A stretch of DNA of 56,397 nucleotides from assembly GCA_018818125.1 (NCBI GenBank), contig JAHISQ010000129.1:1-56397 (forward strand), in the 5' to 3' direction. This DNA is from Candidatus Rifleibacteriota bacterium (GTDB lineage: Bacteria; Muiribacteriota; Ozemobacteria; Ozemobacterales; Ozemobacteraceae). Position numbers and translations under genes: made by a program. Of this stretch, positions 1 to 8,753 are shown in pieces. A model generated the notes under the pieces. The model was not told the origin of the DNA. It saw nothing but the letters and a program-made list of their open reading frames with translations, and did not search any database. The number at the start of each line of letters is the position of its first letter. Within the stretch, counting starts at the first letter, position 1.

Positions 1-1094
1 ATCTTGAAGGGATCAAAGGCTTTACGGTAGACAAACATTCCACCGGCGGCGTCGGCGATAAGACCAGTCTGGTACTTGGCCCGGTCCTGGCTGCTCTTGG
101 GCTCAAGGTAGCCAAAATGTCAGGACGCGGACTTGGCCACACCGGCGGCACTATTGACAAACTTGAGGCCATTAAAGGCTTTTCGTGCGATCTTACCACC
201 GAGCAGTTTGTCGAAGCAGTTAACAAAATAGGTGTAGTAATAGTTGGTCAGACCGGCAATCTGGTTCCGGCTGACAAAAAAATCTATGCCTTACGGGATG
301 TCACGGCAACAGTCGATTCAATACCGCTGATTGCTGCATCCATCATGTCTAAAAAGCTGGCTGTTGCAAACAAAGGCCTGGTACTTGACGTTAAGGTCGG
401 CAGTGGCGCCTTTATGAAAAACCTCGACGATGCCCGTGTGCTAGCGCGTCTGATGGTGAAGATAGGCAAGCAGGCGGGGCGCAAAGTAACCGCAGTGATC
501 TCGAACATGGACGAGCCTCTTGGCGAAATGATCGGCAACTCTGTCGAAGTAATCGAAGCTATAGATACCCTTCGCAACAAGGGACCTCAAGGCTTTACCA
601 GTCTGATCAAAACTCTAGCTGCCGAAGCGCTGGCTCTAGGTTCTGAACTCAGTCGGGCCGAATCCGAAAAAAAAGTGGCTGAAGTACTTGCCGACGGTCG
701 TGCCTATGCCAAGTTTCTTGAAATGGTCAAATTCCAGGGTGGCGATATATCAATGATCGACGATTACAGCAAACTACCGACCGCTAAAAAAGTCGATGTA
801 ATCAAAGCTGATCGCGACGGATATATCAGCCATATCAATTGTGAAGAAATAGGTCTGGCGGCGATGATGCTTGGCGCAGGACGCGAAACCAAGGAATCTA
901 TTATCGATATGGGGGTCGGCCTCAAGCTGGTCAAACACGTCGGTGACAAAGTGAACAAAGACGATGTGCTGGCCGAACTATATCTAAACCCGGAACTTGA
1001 CAACAGCCGTGCCATAAACAGGTTGCGCAATGCTATCGAGCTGAGTGACACTCAGATTATCGCTCAACCACTGATTCTTGACATAATTTCGTGA
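1..1094 (+). CDS. deoA: Pyrimidine-nucleoside (thymidine) phosphorylase, 5'-truncated
   Basis: The enzyme phosphorolyses thymidine, uridine or deoxyuridine to the base and (deoxy)ribose-1-phosphate in pyrimidine salvage. The frame is open from the first bases of the window, so the true start lies upstream. The visible part begins just before the family's phosphate-binding segment (KHSTGGVGDKTS), followed by KMSGRGLGHTGGTIDKLE, both hallmarks of the thymidine phosphorylase/AnmK-like glycosyltransferase fold. The C-terminal domain (roughly the last 100 residues, with GAGRETKES) is complete. About 363 of a usual 430 or so residues are present. The stop codon overlaps the GTG start of the dGTPase gene by four bases, so the two nucleotide-metabolism genes are probably co-translated. 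The family is clear, but thymidine-specific DeoA and broad-specificity Pdp cannot be separated here. Confidence 0.93.
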   Translation, partial: LEGIKGFTVDKHSTGGVGDKTSLVLGPVLAALGLKVAKMSGRGLGHTGGTIDKLEAIKGFSCDLTTEQFVEAVNKIGVVIVGQTGNLVPADKKIYALRDVTATVDSIPLIAASIMSKKLAVANKGLVLDVKVGSGAFMKNLDDARVLARLMVKIGKQAGRKVTAVISNMDEPLGEMIGNSVEVIEAIDTLRNKGPQGFTSLIKTLAAEALALGSELSRAESEKKVAEVLADGRAYAKFLEMVKFQGGDISMIDDYSKLPTAKKVDVIKADRDGYISHINCEEIGLAAMMLGAGRETKESIIDMGVGLKLVKHVGDKVNKDDVLAELYLNPELDNSRAINRLRNAIELSDTQIIAQPLILDIIS

Positions 1095-2200
1095 GTTGTA
1101 GACCGATGCAGGGAATTACCAGTACTCCGGCCCTCAGGCTGGCATTCGAAGAAAACGAGGCCAAAACTCTCTCTAAGTTCGCCTGCCTGGCGAGCAAAAG
1201 CAGGGGGCGGGAGCATCCAGAAAATGACTGCTATATTCGCAGCTGCTTTCAGCGCGATATTGACCGTATAATTCACAGCGAATCTTTTCGCAGACTTAAG
1301 CATAAGACTCAGGTATTTCTCTCACCTACGAATGACCACTTCAGAACAAGATTAACTCACACTCTGGAAGTAGTCTGCACTGCCCGCTGCATTTCGCGCT
1401 GCCTCAACCTCAATGAAGATCTGACCGAAGCTATTGCACTGGCCCACGATCTTGGGCACACTCCGTTCGGACACAGTGGCGAAGAGATTCTTGCCGAAAT
1501 CAGCGAAACCGGATTTCATCATGCTTCACATGGAGTAAGGGTAGTCACCTGCCTCGAAAAAAATGGTCAGGGACTGAATCTGACCCACGAGGTTATTGAC
1601 GGTATACTCATGCACAGCAAGGGGCGGCATGGTTCAGCAACTTTTTCCAGTGAATCTTCGTTGCCACTGACCGTAGAAGCTCAGGTGGTAAGAATCGCAG
1701 ATCTGGTAGCCTATATAAATCACGATATCGACGATGCAATCAGAGCAAGCGTAATCACGGCAGATGATTTGCCAGGCAATGCCAGGCGCCTGCTCGGCGA
1801 TCGCCATTCGGTAAGAATTCATACCATGGTTCGCGATATCATCGACAACAGCATGGACAGTGATCTGATCCAGATGAGCGAGCCAATACGAGAAGCGACT
1901 GCGGAGCTGAAGAGTTTTTTATATAAAGATGTCTACACCCGTCCCGAAATCGATATCGCCGTTCAAAAATCAAAACATCTGCTGGGGCAGATGGCTGAGT
2001 GGTTCACCAGCCATCCTGACGAATTACTCAAGCACGTTCGAGGCCATATCCCAGAGGAGCAAAGTTTTAATCGCACTCTTGTCGATTATCTGGCAAGTAT
2101 GACCGATGATTTTGCATTAAGAAGATTTCAGGAAATTTTTGTGCCGCATTACTATACTTTTAGCGATTTAAAAGCGCGCAAAATGGAGAATTCCCAGTGA
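1091..2200 (+). CDS. dgt: Deoxyguanosinetriphosphate triphosphohydrolase-like HD protein
   Basis: This is an HD-superfamily dNTP triphosphohydrolase, expected to cleave dNTPs to deoxynucleosides and tripolyphosphate. The N-terminal [10 protein letters not shown] segment, the THTLEV histidine and the [14 protein letters not shown] block (His119-Asp120 if the GTG at 1091 is used) are the metal-binding signature of the dGTPase type 2 group. A further conserved stretch, [18 protein letters not shown], carries the last metal Asp. The 369-residue length is typical of the short bacterial form. The start could be GTG 1091, which gives an ATGA-type overlap with the phosphorylase gene, or ATG 1106. The stop overlaps the next gene's GTG. 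Its place next to a pyrimidine phosphorylase suggests a role in nucleotide-pool housekeeping. Substrate preference is not visible. Confidence 0.92.
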   Translation: MSCRPMQGITSTPALRLAFEENEAKTLSKFACLASKSRGREHPENDCYIRSCFQRDIDRIIHSESFRRLKHKTQVFLSPTNDHFRTRLTHTLEVVCTARCISRCLNLNEDLTEAIALAHDLGHTPFGHSGEEILAEISETGFHHASHGVRVVTCLEKNGQGLNLTHEVIDGILMHSKGRHGSATFSSESSLPLTVEAQVVRIADLVAYINHDIDDAIRASVITADDLPGNARRLLGDRHSVRIHTMVRDIIDNSMDSDLIQMSEPIREATAELKSFLYKDVYTRPEIDIAVQKSKHLLGQMAEWFTSHPDELLKHVRGHIPEEQSFNRTLVDYLASMTDDFALRRFQEIFVPHYYTFSDLKARKMENSQ

Positions 2201-3927
2201 AAATGCTCTCTATCAGCAAGAAAATTCTAGCCGGATTTTTGTTTATTCTGGCAATATTTATTGCAGTTTCAGCTCTTGCTGGCTACAACATGCTGGCACT
2301 GCGTGAAATGGTCAATAACCTCAAAGGGAACTATACCTCGACAATGCTTAACTCTCAGGAGTTGATAGCAAATCTGCATCTCGCTTCAAATTCTGCTTCT
2401 GAAATTATCAGGACTCCTGGCAACCGCGACGAACTTATAAATTTTTACACTTCGGCCAAAGACATCGCTTTTAGCCGCTTTGAAAGCATCGACGAAAATC
2501 TTAAAGACCGCTTCCTGCAGAGCGCACCAAGTGTAAGCGCTTTCAAGCAGTCAACCGAAAGCACGATGTCTGAGCTCTTCGAGCTGGCCGACAACTTTCT
2601 GGCTCTACCTGCAGGCACAGAACTTACCCCCGCCAGTACAAGCGAATTGCTTGCCACCATACGTGATAAAGAAACCGAACTTACCCGGAAGTGCCGCAGT
2701 CTCTGCGAGGCGCTTGCGAACTATTCGCGTTCAGTTACGCAAAGTGCTGTCGACAAGATGTTCACTATCATGGGCTATGTCGTTAAGATTCTTCCAGTAG
2801 TAATACTGATTTTTGGAATTGTCTTCACCCTGTTCATCTCGAACGGCATTTCGCGCCCACTCGAACGTATTGTCAGTTCAATGTCTGAGGCCGAAAAAGG
2901 GCACCTTCACACCCGACTGGCTTTTGACAGCGACGACGAGTTTCAGCGCGTTGCCGAAAGCTTTAACCGTATGCTTGAGGGTATCTGCCAGATGATTTCA
3001 AAGGTGCTTGAAACCAGCGATGACCTCGCGACAAGCTCTCAGCAGCTCAGCTCAGCATCGGTCGAATCGGCAGCAACTCTGCTTGATATTTCCAAAAACG
3101 TGAATAGCATTAACCAATCTTCGCACGAGATATCAAGTAATCTTGAAAAAACGACGGCGTCAGTAGAGAGCTTCTCAGAGTCAGCACAAAAAGTCGCACA
3201 GCTGGCAGAAACCGCTGTAAACGCAGTTAAAGTCACTATCCAGGCTGCCGACAAAGGTGGCAAGACAGTAAAAAAATCTGTCGAAATGGTTGGCAAAATC
3301 AAGGAATCTGTTGATATTGCCACTCAGGTAATTCTCGACCTCAACTCTGCTTCATTGCAGATCAGTGAAATAGTTAACACAATCACAGCAATCGCCAGTC
3401 AAACGAACCTGCTGGCGCTTAATGCAGCAATCGAAGCAGCTAGAGCCGGCGAACAAGGCAAAGGGTTTACGGTTGTCGCCGGCGAAGTGCGCAAACTGGC
3501 TGAAGAATCGGCAGAAGCGGCGGAAGCGATCGGCACCAGAATTGAAAATATTCTTACCAAGACACAGAACGCGGTCGACTCAATGACATTAGGTCGTGGA
3601 CGTGTTGAGGACGGCATCAGAATCATTCGCGAAGTTTCTACCAGCCTCGACAACATTATCAGCAACGTCGATGACGTTAACAAAAAAATCACCGAGATCA
3701 GTTCAATTTCCAGCGAACAATCTGAAAACTCGCTGGTTATGACAAGAACAATAGAAGATATCACCAGTCTTACCAAAGTTACTACTGATCAGCTGGGTAT
3801 CGTTGCTACTTCGGTAGAGCAGCAGACGACTACAGTCTCACAGGTGTCAAGTTCAACCGAAGACCTGGCAACTCTTGCAGACGAGCTGCATCTGCTGGTT
3901 TCTCGCTTTACAATTAAAAACTCTTAA
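2197..3927 (+). CDS. Methyl-accepting chemotaxis protein
   Basis: This is a transmembrane chemoreceptor of 576 residues. A hydrophobic helix at about residues 9-31 is followed by a mostly helical periplasmic sensor region to about 190, a second membrane helix at 190-213, a HAMP domain to about 266, and the cytoplasmic signalling coiled coil. The hairpin tip that contacts CheA and CheW is intact around residues 396-432 ([20 protein letters not shown]). The protein ends soon after the coiled coil, without a CheR-docking pentapeptide. The GTG at 2197 is preferred because a GGAG lies about nine bases upstream; an ATG at 2203 is the alternative. The ligand is unknown, and no che genes lie in the window. 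The 3' end overlaps the convergent small membrane gene by 14 bases. Confidence 0.95.
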   Translation: MKMLSISKKILAGFLFILAIFIAVSALAGYNMLALREMVNNLKGNYTSTMLNSQELIANLHLASNSASEIIRTPGNRDELINFYTSAKDIAFSRFESIDENLKDRFLQSAPSVSAFKQSTESTMSELFELADNFLALPAGTELTPASTSELLATIRDKETELTRKCRSLCEALANYSRSVTQSAVDKMFTIMGYVVKILPVVILIFGIVFTLFISNGISRPLERIVSSMSEAEKGHLHTRLAFDSDDEFQRVAESFNRMLEGICQMISKVLETSDDLATSSQQLSSASVESAATLLDISKNVNSINQSSHEISSNLEKTTASVESFSESAQKVAQLAETAVNAVKVTIQAADKGGKTVKKSVEMVGKIKESVDIATQVILDLNSASLQISEIVNTITAIASQTNLLALNAAIEAARAGEQGKGFTVVAGEVRKLAEESAEAAEAIGTRIENILTKTQNAVDSMTLGRGRVEDGIRIIREVSTSLDNIISNVDDVNKKITEISSISSEQSENSLVMTRTIEDITSLTKVTTDQLGIVATSVEQQTTTVSQVSSSTEDLATLADELHLLVSRFTIKNS

Positions 3928-4264
3928 AACCAGTGAGTTTCATAACAATCGGCAGAAGAACAGCCCAGGCCATCAGGGCCGAGGTCGCAATCAGCAATCG
4001 TCGACTGTAACTTGCGGTTCTTTTTGAATCGAGCGCAAAAAAATAAACGATCAAAGCCAGCACCAGACTTAAAGCCAGCGCGGCAGCGTCGTACCCCCTG
4101 CCGTAGGCAAGCCAGATAAAGACACAGTTAAGGCTTGAGCCAAAAAGAAACACGCTGCTCAGCATAACGACCCAGCTCACCAGCGACTGATGACGACGGC
4201 TAACGTTTCGGGCAGCATTGCCCAGATCTTTTGTTTCAAGAGATTGTTCAATATTCTCATTCAT
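3914..4264 (-). CDS. Small three-helix membrane protein, unknown function
   Basis: This encodes a 116-residue hypothetical protein. A polar N-terminus of about 30 residues is followed by three predicted membrane helices (starting near [20 protein letters not shown] and [11 protein letters not shown]). I recognise no family. The frame is open further upstream, but the ATG at 4264 is chosen because it begins the polar cytoplasmic segment and lies about 60 bases downstream of a near-perfect promoter on the same strand. The 3' end runs 14 bases into the chemoreceptor gene on the opposite strand, so the two mRNAs are complementary at their ends. It might be an ATP synthase I-like or DUF-type small membrane protein, but nothing in the sequence decides this. 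Confidence 0.6.
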   Translation of the reverse strand: MNENIEQSLETKDLGNAARNVSRRHQSLVSWVVMLSSVFLFGSSLNCVFIWLAYGRGYDAAALALSLVLALIVYFFALDSKRTASYSRRLLIATSALMAWAVLLPIVMKLTGFKSF

Positions 4265-4332
4265 GGCGGCTAATCCTGGTAAGCACTGCTGAATACATGG
4301 CTCTAACGGCAAAAAGCCATAAGAGTAACCTG

Positions 4333-4361
4333 ATTATAGACTTGCCGCCGCCGCTTTTCAA
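4333..4361 (-). promoter_or_regulatory. Sigma-70 promoter for the small membrane protein gene
   Basis: On the minus strand a TTGAAA -35 box (4356-4361) and a perfect TATAAT -10 box (4333-4338) are separated by 17 bases. Transcription would start near 4326 and leave a leader of about 60 bases before the ATG at 4264. It is back to back with the plus-strand promoter at 4388. Confidence 0.7.
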
Positions 4362-4387
4362 TAAAAAAATCTCTTCGCTGCTGGTAT

Positions 4388-4416
4388 TTGATAAGTTTCA
4401 CTGAATGGGCTATAAT
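4388..4416 (+). promoter_or_regulatory. Sigma-70 promoter for the TPR/diguanylate cyclase operon
   Basis: A TTGATA -35 box (4388-4393), a 17-base spacer and a perfect TATAAT -10 box (4411-4416) precede the TPR gene. The expected start is near 4423, leaving a leader of about 20 bases with only a weak ribosome site (AGGC) before the ATG at 4443. Confidence 0.75.
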
Positions 4417-4442
4417 ATAGCGATATTCTTAAGACAGGCAAA

Positions 4443-5453
4443 ATGGCAAGTTTAAACAACACATACGCGCAAAGACACTATGAATCTGCCCTTGACAATT
4501 TTGAACAGGGGCAGTATGACAAGGCTTTGCAACAGATAGACAAGGCAATAAAGAACTCGCCAAACAACCCTGATTTTTACTCAACAAAAGGCGTTTTTTT
4601 GCATCGCATGAACGACGTTGCACACGCCATAGACGCATACCAGGAAGCCATCAGAGTTGCCCCGGACCACACCTTTTCGCACTACAATCTGGGTCTGATT
4701 TACATGAAGCTCAACAAAGTAGTGCAGGCAATCCAGGAATGGGAAGCCGTAATTCATGCCAGGCCACGTGACACTGACGCGATTTTTAACATAGCTGTTG
4801 CCCTTTCACACCTTGGCAAAAGCAAGCAGGCAGTCCCGTTTTATGAAAAGGTCATTGAGCTCGACCCCGGGCATGTGCAGGCACATCAGAATCTGGGCGT
4901 GATCTTTCGCGACGAAGGCGATTTTATAAAGGCCAAATATCATCTCAAAAAGCTGCGGGAACTGGACAGCACCTACATAGAAGTAGTTGAATCAGAAATA
5001 ATCAAATGCGAAGAGCAGGAGTTTCTCAAAAAACTCGAGTATGATAACCAGCGAATTTCCGAAAATCTCTCAGAAGAAGACGACAGCATGCTCAACAATG
5101 CTCTCATTGCCGTTATTGAAGAAAACTTTGACAAGGCGCTTGAATACGCCGAGAAGCATCTTGCGGTATTTCCAGACGACATACAGGGCAGGTTGATCCG
5201 AGGGCAAGCGCTGTGTGGTCTGTCACGCAACTCTGACGCAATCGCTGTATTCATGAGAATTATAGTCGATAGCCCGGAATGTCTTGACGCCATGTCTCAT
5301 CTCGGCAATATATTCCTGGAAATGGGCGAGATGGAAAAAGCTCTTGAGTATTACGAAAAGCTTAAAAAGCTTGATAGCGACCACTCTCTCATCGATGAAA
5401 ACATTCGCAACATTAAAAACAAACTGACTGGCAGCGTCAGAAACGATGATTAA
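4443..5453 (+). CDS. Tetratricopeptide-repeat protein
   Basis: This is a soluble 336-residue protein with no signal peptide. At least five TPR units fill residues 5-190 (for example the unit beginning HYNLGLIYMKLNK). A charged helical linker follows (about 190-215), then two or three more repeats to the end. TPR arrays are protein-binding scaffolds, so no enzymatic role is expected. The last eight bases overlap the start of the membrane diguanylate cyclase gene, a strong sign of coupled translation. It may therefore bind the cyclase or its target, but this is inference from gene order only. Confidence 0.85.
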   Translation: MASLNNTYAQRHYESALDNFEQGQYDKALQQIDKAIKNSPNNPDFYSTKGVFLHRMNDVAHAIDAYQEAIRVAPDHTFSHYNLGLIYMKLNKVVQAIQEWEAVIHARPRDTDAIFNIAVALSHLGKSKQAVPFYEKVIELDPGHVQAHQNLGVIFRDEGDFIKAKYHLKKLRELDSTYIEVVESEIIKCEEQEFLKKLEYDNQRISENLSEEDDSMLNNALIAVIEENFDKALEYAEKHLAVFPDDIQGRLIRGQALCGLSRNSDAIAVFMRIIVDSPECLDAMSHLGNIFLEMGEMEKALEYYEKLKKLDSDHSLIDENIRNIKNKLTGSVRNDD

Positions 5454-7539
5454 CCGAATAGTTAAGCCCGGAATCAGAGCCAGGCTCACCTTGATTATTC
5501 TGCTGATTTCGCTTTTACCGCTGGCATTTCTTGGTCATCAGGCCTACGACTACCAGAAGCGAATTATCACCGAAGAAGTTACGGCCAGTCACCTTGAGCT
5601 TTCTAACACTCTGGCGCACGGCATCTATGAAAACCTTGAGTTTACCCGCAGACTTCTGAGTGCCATTGGCACACTCAACGCAATAAAGACCTACAACAAG
5701 CCGGTAATTGAAGATTTTTTTAACGCACTGATGAGTCAGTTCGCTTTTTTTAAACTCATGTATTTGATCGACAGTGATCGAAACATAGTTGCGAGCTCTG
5801 ACCCCAATACACGACTGCCAGCTGGCTGGCTTTATTCAAAGGCGATTCAGCGCAGCTACCAGGGCTCACTCTCAGAAGTTTTCACTTCCAGCGATGGCGT
5901 CTTATACATGACCCTCGAATCAGTCATCAAATCTACACAGCTACACAGCATCAGTGGCGTGTTGATTACTGAAGTAAACCTTTCAAGCATCAGAGACCTT
6001 CTACGCACCGCACTGCGCAACTCAAGATCACAGTGCCTGATCCTTGACGAAGCAGGCACTGTGATTGCTCAGTCGTCACCGGAAGCCCGCACTCTCGATA
6101 TTACTGCAGCAGAAGCACTAGACAGCGACCTGACCAAACTAAAAACGATTGATGGCGAACCCTATCTGATCACTGCCGTGTCTCTGAAAAAATTTGATTT
6201 TTATCTGGCTCCAAACTGGACAATAATCCTGCAGATCCCTGAAAAGCAGGCTTTTAATGCAGCATACCGTTTTAGAGAACGGATTACCAGAATACTTGCC
6301 CTAACCGCCATCATATCGATAATCCTGGCTATTTTGCTGGCTCAAGGCTTCACAGCACCGCTTGCTAATCTGATCAGAGGCGCCAGACATATCAGCAAAG
6401 GCGATTTTGATCATCAGACAAAACCGGTGAGCAACGACGAAATTGGTGATCTAACCGCAACATTTGACGAAATGCGCATTAATCTGCGCGAAACCAGAAT
6501 CGATCTTGACTACCGCATCATGCAGCTTTCGACACTTTATGAGGTTGGCAAAGCAATTTCGTCAATTCTTGATTTTCGCAAACTTCAGAACATGATTCTG
6601 GAAATCGTCGTAAAAGTAATTCGAGCGGAAAAAGGCTCACTCATGCTGCTTGACGACTCAGAAAAGATTTTGACCATTGGCGTTGCAATTGGCCTGAGCG
6701 AGGGGATTACCCGTGACACCAAGCTCGAAATCGGAGAGTCTGTCGCCGGCTGGGTCATCAAGTCATGCCAGCCTCTTTTTGTGCGTGACACCCGCACCGA
6801 CAGTGAATTTCAGACAATAAAGAAATCATATGTCAGAGCCGGCACCCTTATGTGTGTGCCATTGATGGCTAAAGACAAGCTGTTAGGCACTCTTAATGTT
6901 TCCCGTTCAGATCCAAACAGTTTCTCTGACAAGGATTTCGAGCTGTTTGTAAATCTCGCCAATCAGGCAGCCATCGCGATCGATAACGCACGCCTATACC
7001 GCTATGCTGTTACAGACGAAATGACAAGGCTCTATAATCACCGCTATTTTCAACAACGACTAGACGAAGAATTACAACGTGCCGACCGCTACGAAAATTT
7101 TGTCTCACTTATCATTCTTGACGTCGATCATTTTAAAAACTTTAACGACACCTATGGACATCCTGAAGGTGACCGGGTTTTGAAAACAGTTGCAAAACTT
7201 ATAGAAAAAAGTGTGCGCGAAATTGATATTCCAGCACGCTATGGTGGCGAGGAGTTTGTTGTAATCTGCCCGGAAAAGAATGGCGAAGGCTCGCTGGCAC
7301 CAGCCGAGCGTATAAGAACTGCAATCGAAAACTACGATTTCAGAATCGATGGCAAAAAAGTAGCGGTTACTGTCTCGCTTGGAGTGGCCTGTTATCCAGA
7401 CCAGTCCCGCTCAAAAGTCGAGCTGATTCAGCGCGCTGATTTTGCGCTGTATTATTCAAAAGACAACGGTCGGAATCGCGCGACCCTCTACAACCAGATT
7501 ATGAACCGCGTCGCTGATCCTGCTGTAAATGACGGCTGA
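5446..7539 (+). CDS. Membrane diguanylate cyclase with Cache-like sensor, HAMP, GAF and GGDEF domains
   Basis: The protein is predicted to make cyclic di-GMP from two GTP in response to an extracytoplasmic signal. Its 697 residues run as follows: membrane helix (about 12-32), Cache-like periplasmic sensor (35-275), second helix (280-302), HAMP (303-355), GAF (380-525) and GGDEF (530-690). The active-site motif GGEEF is intact at residues 600-604. An RxxD inhibitory site (REID, 591-594) lies at the canonical five-residue distance upstream, so product inhibition is expected. No EAL or HD-GYP domain is present. The 3' end overlaps the convergent cytidylyltransferase gene by 41 bases. The input ligand is unknown. 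Confidence 0.93.
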   Translation: MINRIVKPGIRARLTLIILLISLLPLAFLGHQAYDYQKRIITEEVTASHLELSNTLAHGIYENLEFTRRLLSAIGTLNAIKTYNKPVIEDFFNALMSQFAFFKLMYLIDSDRNIVASSDPNTRLPAGWLYSKAIQRSYQGSLSEVFTSSDGVLYMTLESVIKSTQLHSISGVLITEVNLSSIRDLLRTALRNSRSQCLILDEAGTVIAQSSPEARTLDITAAEALDSDLTKLKTIDGEPYLITAVSLKKFDFYLAPNWTIILQIPEKQAFNAAYRFRERITRILALTAIISIILAILLAQGFTAPLANLIRGARHISKGDFDHQTKPVSNDEIGDLTATFDEMRINLRETRIDLDYRIMQLSTLYEVGKAISSILDFRKLQNMILEIVVKVIRAEKGSLMLLDDSEKILTIGVAIGLSEGITRDTKLEIGESVAGWVIKSCQPLFVRDTRTDSEFQTIKKSYVRAGTLMCVPLMAKDKLLGTLNVSRSDPNSFSDKDFELFVNLANQAAIAIDNARLYRYAVTDEMTRLYNHRYFQQRLDEELQRADRYENFVSLIILDVDHFKNFNDTYGHPEGDRVLKTVAKLIEKSVREIDIPARYGGEEFVVICPEKNGEGSLAPAERIRTAIENYDFRIDGKKVAVTVSLGVACYPDQSRSKVELIQRADFALYYSKDNGRNRATLYNQIMNRVADPAVNDG

Positions 7540-8227
7540 TCTCAAACTCAGCCCGGACAAAATCTTCACCGGTATCAATATCTATTGAGTCGGCCTCAGA
7601 CATTGTGTAACAGCCGTGATGCGTAAAATTATAAAGACTTCTCTCTTCGAGCAGCCATGACCGCTGCACCAGATAAATCGCGCCATTTTCAATAAATCGG
7701 CGCGGCAGCAATGCAGAAGCGGCAACAATTCCGGCCGGCGACTCTGGACTCGCCAGTCCTGTATTCTGATCGACCCTGAACATCCATTCTGGCTGCTGAC
7801 TTACCATCTTCATGGAAGAGAGGCTGACAAAGCCACTCCTGTTGAACAGTTCGACAGCCTCTCTGACATGAGTTGGCTTCAGCAGTGGTGAAGTCGTCTG
7901 GATCAATGCGACAATTTCTGGTGCCGGGGAACTCTTAGCAAGAGTTTCGACGGCATGCAGCAGAACATCTACAGATGAAGCGGCGTCACCAGCAAGCTCA
8001 GTCGGGCGCATAAACGGCACTTCAGCACCAGCTCGCCTGGCTTCGTCAGCAATTTCTACGTCGTCGGTCGAGACCAGAACTCTGGAAAAACAGCCACTGG
8101 CGAGCGCAGTCTTAACGGCACGTGCGATTAGAGATTGGCCGGCAAGAGTCAGAAGATTCTTGCGCTTAAGTCTTTTGGAACCACCGCGAGCCGGAATTAT
8201 TGCCCAGAGCGAAGCAGCTTGAAGCAT
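7499..8227 (-). CDS. NeuA-type cytidylyltransferase (acylneuraminate/pseudaminate family)
   Basis: This enzyme is expected to activate a nonulosonic (sialic-acid-like) sugar with CTP to give a CMP-sugar. The N-terminal nucleotide-binding motif IPARGGSKRLKRKN and the later QTTSPL and NGAIY motifs are characteristic of the NeuA/PseF/LegF group and differ from KdsB. Length (242 residues) is normal for the single-domain form. The ATG overlaps the apt stop by one base (TGATG), so it is translated with apt. No nonulosonate synthase lies nearby, so the sugar cannot be named. The 3' end overlaps the diguanylate cyclase gene on the other strand by 41 bases. Confidence 0.85.
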   Translation of the reverse strand: MLQAASLWAIIPARGGSKRLKRKNLLTLAGQSLIARAVKTALASGCFSRVLVSTDDVEIADEARRAGAEVPFMRPTELAGDAASSVDVLLHAVETLAKSSPAPEIVALIQTTSPLLKPTHVREAVELFNRSGFVSLSSMKMVSQQPEWMFRVDQNTGLASPESPAGIVAASALLPRRFIENGAIYLVQRSWLLEERSLYNFTHHGCYTMSEADSIDIDTGEDFVRAEFEISRHLQQDQRRGS

Positions 8228-8739
8228 CAGTATTTAAGCAGAGCAAAATACTTGCTCTGATCAAATTTTTCACGTCCCTTTAAAAATTCCAGTTCCACAA
8301 CAAAGGCTATTCCGGCAATTTCGGCGCCAACATCCTGCAACAACGCTACAGCCGCCTCAGCGGTGCCTCCGGTGGCAATCAGATCGTCGATGAGCAGAAC
8401 CTTTTCGCCTTGAGCAACCGAATCGGCATGAATCTCTATCGCATCAGTTCCGTATTCAAGACTGTATTCGCGACGTATTTTTTTATATGGCAGTTTGCCA
8501 GCCTTGCGAATCGGAACAAAACCGACATTCAAGCGCAATGCCAGGGCAGCACCAATGATAAAGCCGCGTGATTCGATACCGCACACACGAGTTATGCCAG
8601 AATTAGTGTATTTGTCGGCAAATGCGTCGATCATTGCAGCAAAAGCCTGCGGGTCGCCGAGTAACGGGGTGATATCCTTAAAGATAATACCTGGCTTGGG
8701 AAAATCCGGAACGTCTCTGATGTAACTTTTAAGATCCAT
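8227..8739 (-). CDS. apt: Adenine phosphoribosyltransferase
   Basis: Apt converts adenine and PRPP to AMP and pyrophosphate in purine salvage. The 170-residue protein has the normal length and the family's start (RDVPDFPKPGIIFKDITPLL), the GIESRGFI loop, and the PRPP-binding signature LLIDDLIATGGTA. It lies 14 bases downstream of the HEAT-repeat gene and overlaps the cytidylyltransferase gene by one base, so all three probably share a transcript. Identification is secure. Confidence 0.97.
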   Translation of the reverse strand: MDLKSYIRDVPDFPKPGIIFKDITPLLGDPQAFAAMIDAFADKYTNSGITRVCGIESRGFIIGAALALRLNVGFVPIRKAGKLPYKKIRREYSLEYGTDAIEIHADSVAQGEKVLLIDDLIATGGTAEAAVALLQDVGAEIAGIAFVVELEFLKGREKFDQSKYFALLKY

Positions 8740-8753
8740 ATTGCCTCGCTTCG

